Shown here: in pieces, positions 51,795 through 63,448 of the stretch
How the letters are laid out: each line of letters starts with the position of its first letter
How positions within the stretch are numbered: the stretch's first letter is position 1
Source of the DNA: Notospermus geniculatus
Lineage: Eukaryota; Nemertea; Pilidiophora; Heteronemertea; Lineidae
Direction: 5' to 3'
NCBI GenBank assembly: GCA_002633025.1
Contig: NMRB01000563.1
Coordinates: forward strand, 187,263 to 251,262
Length of the DNA stretch: 64,000 nucleotides
Made by a program: the position numbers and the translations under genes
Notes under the pieces: generated by a model
What the model saw: the letters and a program-made list of their open reading frames with translations, nothing else
The model's database searches: none
Told to the model about the DNA's origin: nothing

Positions 51795-54202
51795 ATGGCG
51801 ACTTCCATGAATTTGACGTGGACGACCGTTTTGGAGGCAGAATTGATAGATTTGTGGTCGGCAAGACCATGTCTTTTTGATTTACAGTCTCCCGAATATA
51901 GTAACAGGGTAACTAAAGCTGCTGCCATTAACGAAATAGCGCAGGCTCTTGGACAACCGGGTAAGAACAGTGGGAATCGTAGTCAAGTCAGTCAACACGT
52001 GTAGGCCTAGGCTATTGTATGTGGGCTGACTGTGTGTGCGGTGTGCATGCATGGCATGATGCATTCGGCCTACCGGTGCATATGCAAAGCATGGTTGGAG
52101 GCTTATGCCAGTCGAAGTGGATTTGGTATTGGTAAAGTCTGCAGCCCAAGACCAACAAGCAAGTGTTCAACCCGAACAACACTAGCTAGGCCTAATTAAG
52201 GCCAACTGCACTCAATCAATGAAATTATGAGCTAGGCTAAGAGACAATCCTTTGAAAGCGTCTGGTTTAGATCCCATCCCACACGACACACAGTCGCAGT
52301 GGATTTGGTATTGGTAAAGTCTGCAGCCCAAGACCAACAAGCAAGTGTTCAACCCGAACAACACTAGCTAGGCCTAATTAAGGCCAACTGCACTCAATCA
52401 ATGAAATTATGAGCTAGGCTAAGAGACAATCCTTTGAAAGCGTCTGGTTTAGATCCCATCCCACACGACACGGAATAATGAGCTTGCTCGTTTTGTTTTA
52501 ATAGCATACAAATTAACATATTACAAAAACAAATTTGAATTGGAACAATTTTTTATTTACTGTCCATAGGGCCTATGTTACAATTACATGTCTCTGTCAT
52601 TTTTGTTTCAGAAGCTGAGGTGAAGAGAAAAATGAAGGCCCTGAGAACACAGTTCGGGAAGCATTTGAGGGAGGTGAAGGATGTCCCTAGTGGAAGTTCA
52701 GCAAAGGCACCTTCAAAGCGAGCAGCATGGTTGCTTGAAAAGTTGCAGTTCCTGATTCCTCATCTTGGTCAAAGAACAACTACTTCAAATCTGGACACTA
52801 TGGTAAACAGGCCTACTTAATGCAAGTCTAAATCTGATTAGGCCTACTTGCTACCATACTTTCTTGCCAGGAAACAGCACCGTGCTCTGAGAGAAAAAAT
52901 TCTTTCAGGATTTCCCTCTGATTTTTTGAACTAGCTATTGAGTTTCTGCCTAGTGTACTCTCCAAATCTAACAACTGTGGATCATTTCTCCATGAGCCTT
53001 CAATTAAGCCATGCTTGTCATCTTCATGGTCAGTGAGATTTCCAACCATGTAATGAGGGGAAGCCATGCTTGTCATCTTCATGGTCAATGAGATTCCCAA
53101 CCATGTAATGAGGGGATTGGTTTTCAATGAGGTAATTGTGTAGACAACAAGTTGCAAGGATGAGACATTTAGTGAATTCTGGTTCTAACTGTATGGGGGC
53201 TAGAAACACTCTGAACCTGTTGGCAAGGATAGCCTACCAAATGAGTTTTCAATAACCCTTCTGGCTCGACTGAATCTGTAGTTGAATATCTGTCCAGGAT
53301 GGTCCAGATTTCTGTGGGGGTATGGCTTCATTAGATCCTGCCTCGGGGGAAATGCATCATCCCCTATGATATGATAGGTACATTTCTTGTCACTGACTGG
53401 TATATTCTCAGGTTCTGGAAAATTTAATGAGTTTTCCTGCATTGCTTGGAACAGTGATGAATCTCGAAAAATGCCAGCATCACCACTTCTACCGGTTGAA
53501 CCAACATTTACATACAAGAATCGGTAATCAGCATCGGTCAAGGCTAAAAATACTACACTAAAAAAGTGTTTATTGAAATACTCTGAGCCAGTCCCATTTG
53601 GTTGTCTAATCGCCACATATTTACCATCCAATGCTCCTAGGCAAAATGGGTAGTTCCATTTCCTATAGAAATTTTGAGCAACTTCTTTCCATTCTTGTGC
53701 TGTGTTTGGGACCTGCAATCAGATATGATATACATGTACATTTATAAGCCTACATTCCAATTTTCAGCAGTCTGCAAGCCAATCTGTAGAAAATGATGAT
53801 GATTTGTATTTGTCAATGAAGAGGGCACTCCTGAAGATGAACAAGCTGAGGAGATTGATGAGAGTGTTGGCCAATCTGCAGTTACATGCAGGCCTAAACC
53901 CGATGCCTGTAAAGTCTACAAAATGCCCTCTTCCCTCTGACTCAAAGAAGCTCAAGTCATCAAAGAAAAACAAGCGCGACGACCTGGAACTGGAGGTTTT
54001 GAAGTCCTTGGCAACTTCACTGTCAGAGCCACAAAGCAAGCAAGACCGTTCTCAGTCACAAGATGATGGTGATGGTGAGGACCATTTTTGTTCATACCTT
54101 GGACAGACTCTAAGGAAAATGGATGGCATAACCCAAAATATTGTCAAAAATGCAATTCAGAACACCATTTTCCAAGGTCAAATGCAGATAGAGTTTTGGT
54201 AG
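51795..54202 (+). CDS. Harbinger-associated MADF/BESS DNA-binding protein, 3 exons
   Basis: In Harbinger elements this Myb/SANT-like protein binds element ends and helps bring the transposase to the nucleus. Exons 51795-51960, 52612-52802 and 53768-54202 have good GT-AG borders and matching phases. The MADF domain is split over exons 1-2 (LIDLWSARPCLFDLQSPEYS, KMKALRTQFGKHLREVK, AWLLEKLQFLIPHL). The C-terminus has a BESS-like helix (FCSYLGQTLRKMDGITQNIV). In the first part of exon 3 (53815-53940) the in-frame translation is oddly basic and hydrophobic, while the +1 frame gives an acidic linker (NEEGTPEDEQAEEIDESVG), so two compensating frame changes may exist. A 75-bp insertion at 54188-54262, flanked by ATGCAG, brings an early stop compared with the copy at 55237. 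Confidence 0.8.
52116..52471 (+). repeat. Perfect tandem duplication of about 180 bp
   Basis: AGTGGATTTGGTATTGGTAA through TCCCACACGACAC occurs twice in a row (starts 52116 and 52298) with no difference that I see. It lies in the first MADF intron. Confidence 0.9.
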
Positions 54203-54788
54203 CGAGGTACATTTATAGAACCAAAGAAACGAGCAAATCCAAAATGTGATATTCATATGCAGATGTTGCCTGGTCAGAGATGTACACCTCCTCAGCCAAG
54301 CTACAATTCAATTCAACACCGCTTGGCACTCAACCTCGACCACCACCACCACAACAATCATTCACACAGATGTTGAATGAATCCCACGATCTGTCTTGGA
54401 ATTAGACATAAGTCTAAGGCCCGTATTCAAGAACGTTCCTTAACGTTAAGGTCGACCTTAAGTCTATTGTAAAACCATCGAGAACAATAGATTTAAGGTG
54501 GACCTTAATGTTAAGGAACGTTCTAGAATACGGCCCTTAGTCTAGCTTGTAGGCCTACTTACATTGTAAGTTTCCAACCAGGTGAAAGTGATTGATAGTA
54601 ATTTATTATTAATTTATTATACATGTCAAGTTGACAAATTTTTCTAATGTATCCTTCCAATATTATTACCTTGAGGTACTCTTCCTTCAGGCAATCATAC
54701 AAAGCTACAGCTGCTGTTTCTTTCACAATCCCTGCTATTGTCCTCTCACCAACACGATAGGACATCTGTAGGCTACGAAATGTTTCAC
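52828..54788 (-). pseudogene. PIF/Harbinger DDE transposase (HARBI1-like), frameshifted
   Basis: The exon at 54670-54788 encodes GETFRSLQMSYRVGERTIAG (donor AAG/GTAATA). The next exon starts at 53718 (acceptor GATTGCAG) and contains CLGALDGKYVAIRQP (first catalytic Asp), the second Asp in SGDAGIFRDSSLF, GDDAFPPRQDLMKPYP, and RARRVIENSFGRL (catalytic Glu). About 53230 the frame breaks; LANRFRVFLAPIQLEPEF and CLILATCCLHNYLIEN continue in another frame. A 55-bp tandem duplication at 53000-53110 shifts the frame again before the conserved end LKEFFLSEHGAVSWQ. No N-terminal exon is visible upstream of 54788. This copy cannot encode a full transposase. Confidence 0.88.
54416..54542. mobile_element. 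Palindromic MITE (GGCCCGTATTC ends)
   Basis: The arms CCGTATTCAAGAACGTTCCT and complement enclose about 125 bp. It belongs to the GGGCC(G)TATTCA group and lies in the transposase intron. Confidence 0.75.
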
Positions 54789-55236
54789 CTGCAAATGGCA
54801 ATGCAGTTGTTGTAATTGTTATGTGTTCCTCCTTGGAGGAATTATAATTCCTCTAAGGTTGCTCTGAGCCATAGTTTAGAGTACATTGTTATAAAAGTAC
54901 AATATACTGAAGGTTTTCAGATGTAACCTTTGTATACAATATGTACACTAGTGTACAGGTTTCACCGTCCTGCAAATGCAGTTGTAATTGTTATGTGTTC
55001 CTCTCAGAGTCATAGTTTACAGTACATTGTTATGAAAGTACGATACTGAAGGTTTTCAGATGTAACCTTTGTTTTCATTTAATGTATATGTACTGGTACA
55101 TGTACACTATAGCGTACAGATCTGTTGTTGTTTTAAAAGGTTTTTATTTTGATGATAAAAAGTTGAATGTTTTAAATACATACTGCTGTTGCAGAAGTCT
55201 GTATTTACTGTTTGAATGCAGTGAGTAAACAATAGN

Positions 55237-55610
55237 CAAAGAAAAACAAGCGCGACGACCTGGAACTGGAGGTTTTGAAGTCCTTGGCAACTTCACTGTC
55301 AGAGCCACAAAGCAAGCAAGACCGTTCTCAGTCACAAGATGATGGTGATGGTGTGGACCATTTTTGTTCATACCTTGGACAGACTCTGAGGAAAATGGAT
55401 GGCATAACCCAAAATATTGTCAAAAATGCAATTCAGAACACCATTTTCCAAGGTCAAATGCAGATGTTGCCTGGTCAGAGATGTACACCTCCTCAGCCAA
55501 ACAATGCCGACTTTACCCACAGTATTGTATTTATTGTAGCCCAGAGCCTCGAAGACAATACACCATGTGCTTCAATGTATTGTAAAACGTGCACATGCAC
55601 CACGTTATGA
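55237..55610 (+). pseudogene. Second, partial copy of MADF exon 3
   Basis: It matches 53961 onward almost base for base, starting exactly after the single N at 55236. It encodes the KRDDLELEVLKSLATSLSEP and BESS-like part, and continues without the 75-bp insertion to MLPGQRCTPPQPNNADF, probably the more original C-terminus. It may be a collapsed or misjoined allele. Confidence 0.8.
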
Positions 55611-55910
55611 AACGTCTTTCACTCCTGTGGTGTGTCTAATTAACGATAGATGGCGCGCGCTGGCGGTCGGTATCGTGATAGCAACGGGAATAAAAGTGGA
55701 ATAAAATGTGATTTTTTTGAAATATTGCAAATAAAAGTCGGTGGAATGTCTTCGGACAAACCCGAAGCATATGTATGTGGAAAACCACGGCAATCTGTAC
55801 GGCGGTTTCCGAGGAGATGTGTAAAATTACGCAATTCGCCACTCAGTAATAATAAATAGATTAACAGATTGAACTGTATTTGATAATAATGAACATTTTT
55901 TTTTACAAAT

Positions 55911-55938
55911 ATAGTGATTCATTTTAATGAATCACTAT
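55911..55938. repeat. 28-bp hairpin with two-base loop
   Basis: ATAGTGATTCATT and its perfect complement flank TT. The minus-strand stop codon of the adjacent frame lies within it. Confidence 0.85.
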
Positions 55939-56386
55939 GTTAAAACATCAAAACCGAGTGATTGAACATGTTGCTTGACAATGTCAGTAAATGGTACATA
56001 GTCTTGATAGTTTTTGATGTCCATGACATACACAACATCAATTTTAATCCCCCTCCTCTGGCAAATCCATCATTCCAATAGGACCCCATAAATATCGCTC
56101 TTGCGTTTTCAATCCCACCATTCCTGATTCGTTGTCCGATGAAAGGACTGAGTTGGAGAGGCATACCGTACGTACATGTACGACCAACAGGCTGATGTTG
56201 TCCATTCTCAAGAATGATGAACAAACTGCATGTCGTATGAGTTGTTGTTTTCGATTTGCATGAAAATATCGATCCCGCTTCACCAACTTCAGTTGTTCGT
56301 CGGAAAGCATGGCATCTTGAAGAACAAAAACAAAGTATATTTACCAGTAGAAGTAGGCCTATCACAATATTTGTTATCAGTATCAC
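55936..56386 (-). pseudogene. Degraded protein-coding fragment of unknown family
   Basis: Three protein-like stretches occur in successive frames on the minus strand: LSDEQLKLVKRDRYFHANRK, then GQRIRNGGIENARAIFMGSY followed by WNDGFA, then GIKIDVVYVMDIKNYQDYVP and FTDIVKQHVQSLGF before TAG. The frame changes near 56255 and 56045 indicate indels. I do not recognise it; it may be part of a transposon. Confidence 0.4.
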
Positions 56387-56504
56387 TTAAATCCTCATCT
56401 TTGTAGAAAGTCTATACGGCTGAAATAAGAATTATACAATTAAACGTTGAGGCGGACGAGATCCTCCGCACATTCCTTTGCCAACTGAGCCCGGGTTTTC
56501 TTCC

Positions 56505-57192
56505 CTATACAGGACAGTCACGTTTAAAGTGACCTTTGCCACAAGTTGGGCATATCTCGTTTTTGTTTTGGCATTCAGTGGCAGAATGCCCCCTCCTCAA
56601 ACAATTAGTTCATTGAATGGTGAGATCCTGTCCCTAGTATCGGAACATGATATTCACTCCTTTGATAAAAATATGAGTTGGTATTGACTTCAATACCTTG
56701 GCATATTTACAGTGCCTGATACCTGACTCTATATGCCTGTATAGGCTTCAAGTGGTCTCTGAAAAGGGCGACGACATTCACGAAGTCCCCCAGCCTGACG
56801 CGCAGCAGGTCATCAGGCAATTCATAGGGACAGCCTATTATGTGTATGGTCAAGAGTTCAGGGCGTGGCCGATAGTAAATACTCAACGCCTCCTTTACAT
56901 TGAAGGGAATCGACTTTATTTCGATTTGAGAGTGGTGTTTCATAAACCACTTCTTTTCCGTTTCATTTTAAAAAGTTATTTCAAAACTATTGAACACTTT
57001 CTGTACACATAGAATTCCGTCTCCGCTTATGCGTATTTCAATGAAACGGTCCGCAGTGTCAGTTTGTGCTAAGAAATGTTCGTGTTCAGTTAGATGTATG
57101 ACCGTCAGGTGTCTTCTCACATTTATGCAAGATGGAGTCGCCGAATCCACGTAAGAATCGTATACTCGTGTAGTGGGAGAAGTGAAGAGCAC
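56505..57192 (-). pseudogene. ORF1 (Gag-like) remnant of a Tx1/L1-type non-LTR retrotransposon
   Basis: Minus-strand frames give LLTIHIIGCPYELPDDLLRV, then VLKSIPTHIFIKGVNIMFRY, then two zinc knuckles ending NCLRRGHSATEC and CPTCGKGHFKRDC. This order is typical of Tx1-like ORF1 proteins that bind element RNA. TAG and TGA stops interrupt the frame between the middle part and the knuckles, and the first part is frame-shifted relative to the second. Confidence 0.75.
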
Positions 57193-57199
57193 AAATAAT

Positions 57200-57590
57200 C
57201 ACAAGGAAAGTCAAACGATGAAGTCGAGTGAAATAAATCAAAGGAAGAAGAACACAAAATACTCAACGAAGGTAAATGTGAATCCAAATATACGGTCCTC
57301 CCCCCTTTTTTTAAAGAACATGTTAATAATGTTAAGTATTTAACTAATAAAACAGTTTTCTATTAACAATTAAACAATTAATGAATATTTGTAACTATTT
57401 ACATTCTGTGCAATTAATAATCATAGTAATATCAGTGTATGGTTTGCCAGGCCGGGAGAAGATACAGTACTACATGCATCAAATCCCAAATTCCCAGCAT
57501 GAGAATTTGCCTCTATATCCATCGCATTAAGGATAAATTTATGTATAATGTACGGTGTGGGATGTATGTGTAAGGTGAAATGGCACTAAT
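57200..57590. other. Junction between two retrotransposon remnants
   Basis: A+T-rich sequence separating the 3' end of the ORF2 remnant from the ORF1 remnant of what must be another copy, because ORF1 lies downstream of ORF2. Confidence 0.5.
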
Positions 57591-57595
57591 GCTCA

Positions 57596-59040
57596 TCAGG
57601 TAAAAAATACGTTCTCAATGTTGATGTCTTTACTTTCATCGGCCAATAATAATTGAAAATAATCCCTTAATATAATATCAACTCTTTCATTCTCCTTGAG
57701 TTTCTTTGCCTTACACCTAACCCGCCAGACGGCATGGCGATATATGGCCAAAACACGGCTTTGTTCTTTTCCGCAGTCAACATTGAATGACACCATCATT
57801 CTTGCAGCATTGTATGATCTGAAGACATCATTCAGTATTGCTTTTATTCTTTTTAATCTATTGCAGTTTGGAAACAGATGTTCCAAAGTTTCCAAGTGAG
57901 TTATGTCCCTACACAAAGCGCAAAAAAACGGTATTCATATTGAAGCGCTGTAATCTTTCTCCAGTGGGAAGGGCATTGTGGACCATTATAATAGGTGGTA
58001 TCCTTTATCACATTATTTACTGGGCATGATGCTATATTTATATATACTTTCCTCCATGGCACCCAGGGATAACAAGATTCTATAGTGGGTTTTTCTGAAA
58101 AACTAAGGACATTGTAAATTTCTGGTGCATTCAGTGTCAGAAAACGTCGTCCTGGGAACAGCTGCGTTATTTTTTGGATTGTTTCACTAAGCAAATCGTT
58201 GTAGACATTTGTTCTGGTGAAGGTTTGGACGTACTGGTTTGATCCTAATCATCTTAATCATTTTCTTGGAAACCATACAAAACTGTACATTAAATTTTCT
58301 TTTTCTTTAATTACGACTCCCGGAATTCCTCTAATTCGCCCTACATATCAAAGATTACTTAAAATATATGTGTTAATTAATAGCTTCTTTCCAATTAAAG
58401 ATAACTGCCTTTGCTTCCACATGTTTAACTTTTTCTTTACCTTATCTGAATTATACCTTCCCACACTTTATCAGCATCGTATCCAAATGTCCCCAAAATT
58501 GTACAGGTGGTCTTAAATAAATCCGTGGGGAGTTTTTGCGGATAATTCGTCCGCCATTTGCCCAATGGAAAAAATAACCGTTTTTGATTTATTAATTTTG
58601 TATCCTGAGGCTTTGCCAAAGAGGTCACAATCTCTGTAGATATGTTTAATACAATCTGCAGTACTGATCAAACTTACCAAATCATCAGCAAATTGTTTTA
58701 ATTTTTGTTCTTCTAAATTTGGCATTTTAATTCTTTTTATATTGGGATTTGAACGGATTTTTTGTCCGAGGAGCTATATGCAAAGTACATACAGTATCAT
58801 TGATATTGAGCAGCCCAGGCGGACAGATCGCTCTATGGGAATTCTGTCCGTCAGGGCTCCATTTACATTAATCATATTTATCGTGTTGTTGCACAAGGTA
58901 GTGATCCACTGAATAAAACCTGGACCAAATCCATAAGCCTCCAATACGTTTATGATAAATTCTCTCTCGAGTCGATCAAAGGCTTTTTCTTGGTCTATAC
59001 ATACTATTCCTCCTTGTAAATTGTTTTCATTTGAATAGTC
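57596..59040 (-). pseudogene. ORF2 (reverse transcriptase) remnant of a Tx1/L1-type retrotransposon
   Basis: In order on the minus strand: GGIVCIDQEKAFDRLEREFI (motif A), RSVRLGCSISMILYVLCI (motif B region) followed by an in-frame TAG near 58780, FADDLVSLIST (motif C) near 58690, then WRKVYINIASCPVNNVIKD and a C-terminal Cys/His cluster, CALCRDITHLETLEHLFPNC, reached after a frame change near 57905. The endonuclease and N-terminal RT are cut off at 59040. Multiple lesions make it inactive. Confidence 0.88.
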
Positions 59041-59740
59041 TACTCACAGCGATCCAGTGAAGTGAAAGAGAGGTGCTAGTGTAGATGTGGGTGGTACGGA
59101 AGATGAAGATGAAGCAGGTAGAAGGTTGATGCATTGAAGCTGCAAAAGTTGCACTAAATAATGTGTTGCAGGAAGAAAATCGAGTCTAGAGAAAACAAGT
59201 GCCAAATTATGAAATAGATGAAAAAGAGAAACATGAATACTAGTAGCTGAATGATATATAGGCCTACTGCTATAGTTGTACCTGAGGTTTGTTACGTGCA
59301 TTCTGCAGATCGGCTGCGAGCAGCCCATCTGCAGAATGCACTTAGGCCTACATGTAGGCCTAGCTAGGCGTATGCGCATGCATGCAACATGCCTCGCGCC
59401 TGCCGACATGACCGGCGGGTAGTGTAGGATAGGGCTACACATGTACCCCCGGTATGTACACCATACAATGCCAAACAATGTCATACATCGCCGATTATAG
59501 TTATTATATACATGACGCATGACATGCATTGACTGGCACGCCGAGAGGTTTCTGTTGTGCTGGCAAAAGTCAGTCAGACAGTCATTCATTCACAATTGAG
59601 ACTGCCGCATTTTCGCCTTTTACAGCTTATAATTACTTTGTAAAAGTATGGGTAAGACTTGGGTAGTTCTTACATGTGTCAGTTGGTCCACATACGGTAC
59701 CGCGACCGCTGCCACGTCGTTGCACATTGTGACCTGGGGC
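59041..59740. other. No supported gene
   Basis: A 181-codon minus-strand frame (59044-59589) covers palindromic, low-complexity DNA and lacks protein-like features. Confidence 0.45.
59296..59341. repeat. 46-nt hairpin
   Basis: GTGCATTCTGCAGAT pairs perfectly with ATCTGCAGAATGCAC; GGCTG and GCAGCC extend the stem. Confidence 0.85.
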
Positions 59741-59850
59741 CTTATTCATCAAGCCGTCGTAAGTATAAATACGTACGAAATTCTTAAGTAATACGTACGC
59801 ATTTTCTTACGTGGTATTCAGGAAAGCGTGCGAATCATGTTTTCTAATGT
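59740..59850. mobile_element. MITE left half (GGGGCCTTATTCAT)
   Basis: GGGGCCTTATTCATCAAGCC followed by CGTAAG/ACGTA words, as in the partial element at 29260-29478. The right end is not seen. Confidence 0.4.
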
Positions 59851-62800
59851 GTTCTAAAGCGACATAACCTCTTTGGATGGGTAAGAAAACGTCTTGCGAT
59901 GATATTTGAAAGTAACTCTTTGAAAAATTCACGTTCATCACATGCTTTATTATACATATGTTATAAATCCGTTATCTCTGGAATTCTTTTCAAGTAATCA
60001 TCTCATCCATGTATTTGATCCAAGATAAAGCCTCACTAATTACATGTATAAAGAGGTAACTGCTGTGCAAACATGGAAACTCTGGTGTGATTATTCGCAT
60101 TGTAAACAAGATTTACTTTCCCCGGTGAAGTCTCTATAAATATGCTCAAAATCGGTATGCTTTTAAAGAGTTGAAGAATCAGTATAGTGTTGAAAGCATT
60201 GATGTTAATCGGAAAGTATGTCACCTTTGTGTCATTTTTACGACAGTCATAGCCTATTATTGGCCGGTCGAAAATAAGACAAAAAGGGTAGTTTGTGAGC
60301 ATGCCAGCAAATGTCAGTTATAAGATGTATATAAAATATTGAACAGGAATCCCGTCAATGCCTGTGTTTTCTGAGGCATTCGTCATCCTCGGTGATGAGA
60401 CACTGTTAGCCTGATACATGTACTGCATTGAATGGGATTCTAGAAGAGATTATAATGGCCTTCATTTCACATGTTATATTATAGTGTCGAAGAAAATGAT
60501 AAGGTATATCGATATGATAGATCGTGCGACAGACTCTGATTGCAGATTACCACATTCAGGAATTTGTATAAACTCTAACCCTACCCCTACCTAACCCTGC
60601 CCCCCATGCTCCTGGGAACACTTGGTAAAAGCAACCTCAAAGATTAATCAGGGTGCGTCTCATTCCTTTCATAAATCACCAGCGCTCTATCTAGTTCTAA
60701 AACTGGACGAAATGGCAAATTTCAGCATCTTTCAGTTTCGATGAAATGTGCTGAAAGGTAGAGAACTTTCAGTCATCCTGCAAAGTGGCTGGACATACAT
60801 ACTGGTGTAACGTCACGTCTTTTCCATATTAGGAATTGTGATTCCCCAAATGTTGTACGTAATTCGTTTCCAAGGATGCAAACAAAGTTACATTGGGGAA
60901 GCTAATCTTAGGAATCTAATGAACACCTACAACACTTAAGACATGCTGATCCCGTATCACGACATTTAGGTTCATGAGGGGGAGGTAAATTTGACTTTTT
61001 CCCTTTTACAAAATGAACACTGAATCTACTAAAAGGAGAAAAATTTAGGAAAAACACTATCAACAAGTTCAAAGCAGAATTGAATTAGTCGGGTTCCAAA
61101 TTGTCCAAAAAAGGCTCCCGTGGGAATTTCGTGAAGAAAGTTGCCGACATACCTCAATCGAAAGAGTATCACGTCCTGAACAAGAAAATCTTTGCCGGCA
61201 CTTTGGCATTTTCTTTTGATAGGAATATGGGCGGTTTCCATGGCAACCAACCATGAAAATCGCATTTTTTGTTAAATGCTGATTTCTGAGCCCTTGGCAA
61301 TGATATTTTGTTCGCTCAAGTGGCTATTAATATTTGACACCATCCCGGCTAAAATCCTATATCATCGTCAAATTCATCAGGGGTCAAGGTCATTCCAAAA
61401 GGTTAAGGTCAAATGAAATTTTGACGTTTTCCCCTGAAATTTCCGGACTCTAGGTTCAAATCTCGTGTGTATGAACATACTGAGAAATAACAAATACTTC
61501 ATGGTTTAGAAAATATCTGCTGATAATTCCTTTTCTTTTGATGTATAATACATGAACCTTCGCCATGGGTGTTTTGAGGAAATAAAGGAGAAATACACCA
61601 TGGTGCGTAAAATAGTAGGACAATGACTTTATCATTGGACCCAAGAACTGAGCTTTGTACAGGAGAATGGGACCCGATGTACAGCTAACTCTTGAACGGT
61701 TGGATTTATACCCCATAAATGTATTACCAACAGATAGAAACATGGTGCCTCGTAATCATATAAGCATGTTTTTAGTAATTTTTAACTGGTTACGTAATTG
61801 GAAACGGCGTTTTTATGTATTTTGACCCATTTTGTGTTAATTTGCATAAAAAACGTCATTTCNATGTCAGAGCGATTAAGCAATTCCTACAACAGATCTA
61901 ATTCGATTAGTTTGTTTTAGCTTTCTTCAGCTCAATCGCAGCACCACATCAGACCGACTGAGAAATCCCCAATCCAGACTTTTGAATGAATTTACCTGTG
62001 TTTTAATCACACATGGTCCTGGTTCAACATACATGTAATTGTTACAAAAACATTGGCCTGGAACTGCCGGGGAACAGGCTTTAACCATTCTACTTATGTG
62101 TACATGTACATGTATACATGTAGTATAGACAGCAAACATTTTATTTTGCCTACTGAAGATTTTTCGTAAGGAATGAATTTAAGCGCTATGCAGGGGAATT
62201 AAAATGGGGGGGGGGCAATTGTGCAGTTATTCCACTTTTTGAAGGGGCTTATTTCACATTGCAATAACAGATTTCACTTCATATTGATGAGGTTATAGGG
62301 ACAAAAATGCTCCCTGCACGATGATACCCTACAATTGCAGATATGGCTAATAACAGTAAAATGAAATTCCCATATGTTTTGAAGGTGAGGATCAAGTCGA
62401 GGGGAACCCGCCAGTTTGGTTTGAGGTTTGGGTGGGGGCAAACGTATGGTCTGTAGTCAAGCTAGCTCGGTAGTGGTACCAGGGGCACGACTAAGAGTTA
62501 TAAAAAAAGACCAACGTGGGCCTAGGTATTATTGGGGCCTATGTGGGGCCTTCACCACGATTTTGTGGCAATTAGATCTTCAATGGCATTCCCGGCAAAA
62601 CTTCGATTCTTCAGCCCAGGCCTAGTTCTTTAGCTGGGACCATGGCATTAGGGACACACACCGCATGAGCTACTGCAAAATCTTGTCCGCAGTCAGGTGT
62701 ACTTCACTGCGGACAGAAATTAGGTCATCCAGGTGTGCTGTGTGTATTTATATATCGTGGTATGCAGGGCTGGCCTAATACATTAGTTTCGCAGTAGCTC

Positions 62801-62970
62801 ACGCGGACTGTGCCCCTTATGGGAAGTATTGATAATACTTCCATTCTGGGACCAACCAGGCAAAGTTCCCATGAAAATGACAGGCATGCCAGGGCTTAGT
62901 GCAAGGGGTAATATAGGGCCAGTAATAAGGTGTAGACAGGTTATGCGATGTATCATTATATTTAACTACC
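59850..62970. other. No gene recognised
   Basis: About 3 kb of A+T-rich sequence with only short frames. It contains TACATGTA-rich patches (for example 62100-62122), an isolated N at 61863 and no EAR-like exon. Confidence 0.5.
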
Positions 62971-62976
62971 GGTATT

Positions 62977-63077
62977 CCAACTTTTTGGTTATTCTTTCTA
63001 AGTTTATTTTAACACGACGTTTCTACCAGTGTTCCCTGGTGTTAAAATAAACTTAGAAAGAGTAACCAAAAAGTTGG
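62977..63077. repeat. 101-bp hairpin with about 39-bp arms
   Basis: The left arm CCAACTTTTTGGTTATTCTT...TTTTAACAC and right arm GTGTTAAAATAA...AACCAAAAAGTTGG pair with one or two mismatches around a 22-nt loop. Confidence 0.85.
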
Positions 63078-63079
63078 AT

Positions 63080-63448
63080 TAGTTATCCGAAACCTTTCTA
63101 AAAATGCCATTCAAGCAAATCATCAGATTTGTTCTAACCCGGCCTATTCCGAAGAAAAATGCATAGATATCCATGTTCACTGACATCCCATCAGTATAGT
63201 TTGTCAAAGTTTCAATGAAACTGGCCAATACAGTATAATACAGTATAATAGCTTATTTAAGGTAAAATAACTTTAACCACTTCTGCAAACTTTTTGGTTT
63301 CAACATGTTCAATCAGACTGCCCAATGTAAGTTCAACTTAAATGATAAAGTCAGTACCAAAACTTCAAAGCGCTATATCTCCCACACCCACCATTGCTTT
63401 CACGCCAGACGACCAGTTCTATACTCAGGGATGGACATGCAATACTGT
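63080..63448. other. No gene recognised; probable upstream part of the transposase element
   Basis: No open frame continuous with the transposase. A short CAGTATAATA duplication lies at 63230-63250. Confidence 0.4.

Larger units (their letters stand above)
51410..55620. mobile_element. PIF/Harbinger transposon with two opposite-strand genes
   Basis: The region holds a MADF/BESS gene on the plus strand and a DDE_Tnp_4 transposase on the minus strand, the classic two-gene content of Harbinger elements. The outer limits are approximate; I found no terminal inverted repeats or 3-bp duplication. It carries several internal tandem duplications (about 79 bp at 51665-51810, about 182 bp at 52116-52471, 55 bp at 53000-53110) and a partial second MADF copy starting at the N at 55236. 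Confidence 0.8.

Noticed and set aside
55905-55940. Helitron 3' end (hairpin near an element end)
   Set aside because: The required CTRR just after the hairpin is absent on both strands and no Rep/helicase is present.
59044-59589. 181-codon minus-strand open frame
   Set aside because: Composition follows palindromic and low-complexity DNA, no domain pattern, and it overlaps the 46-nt hairpin.
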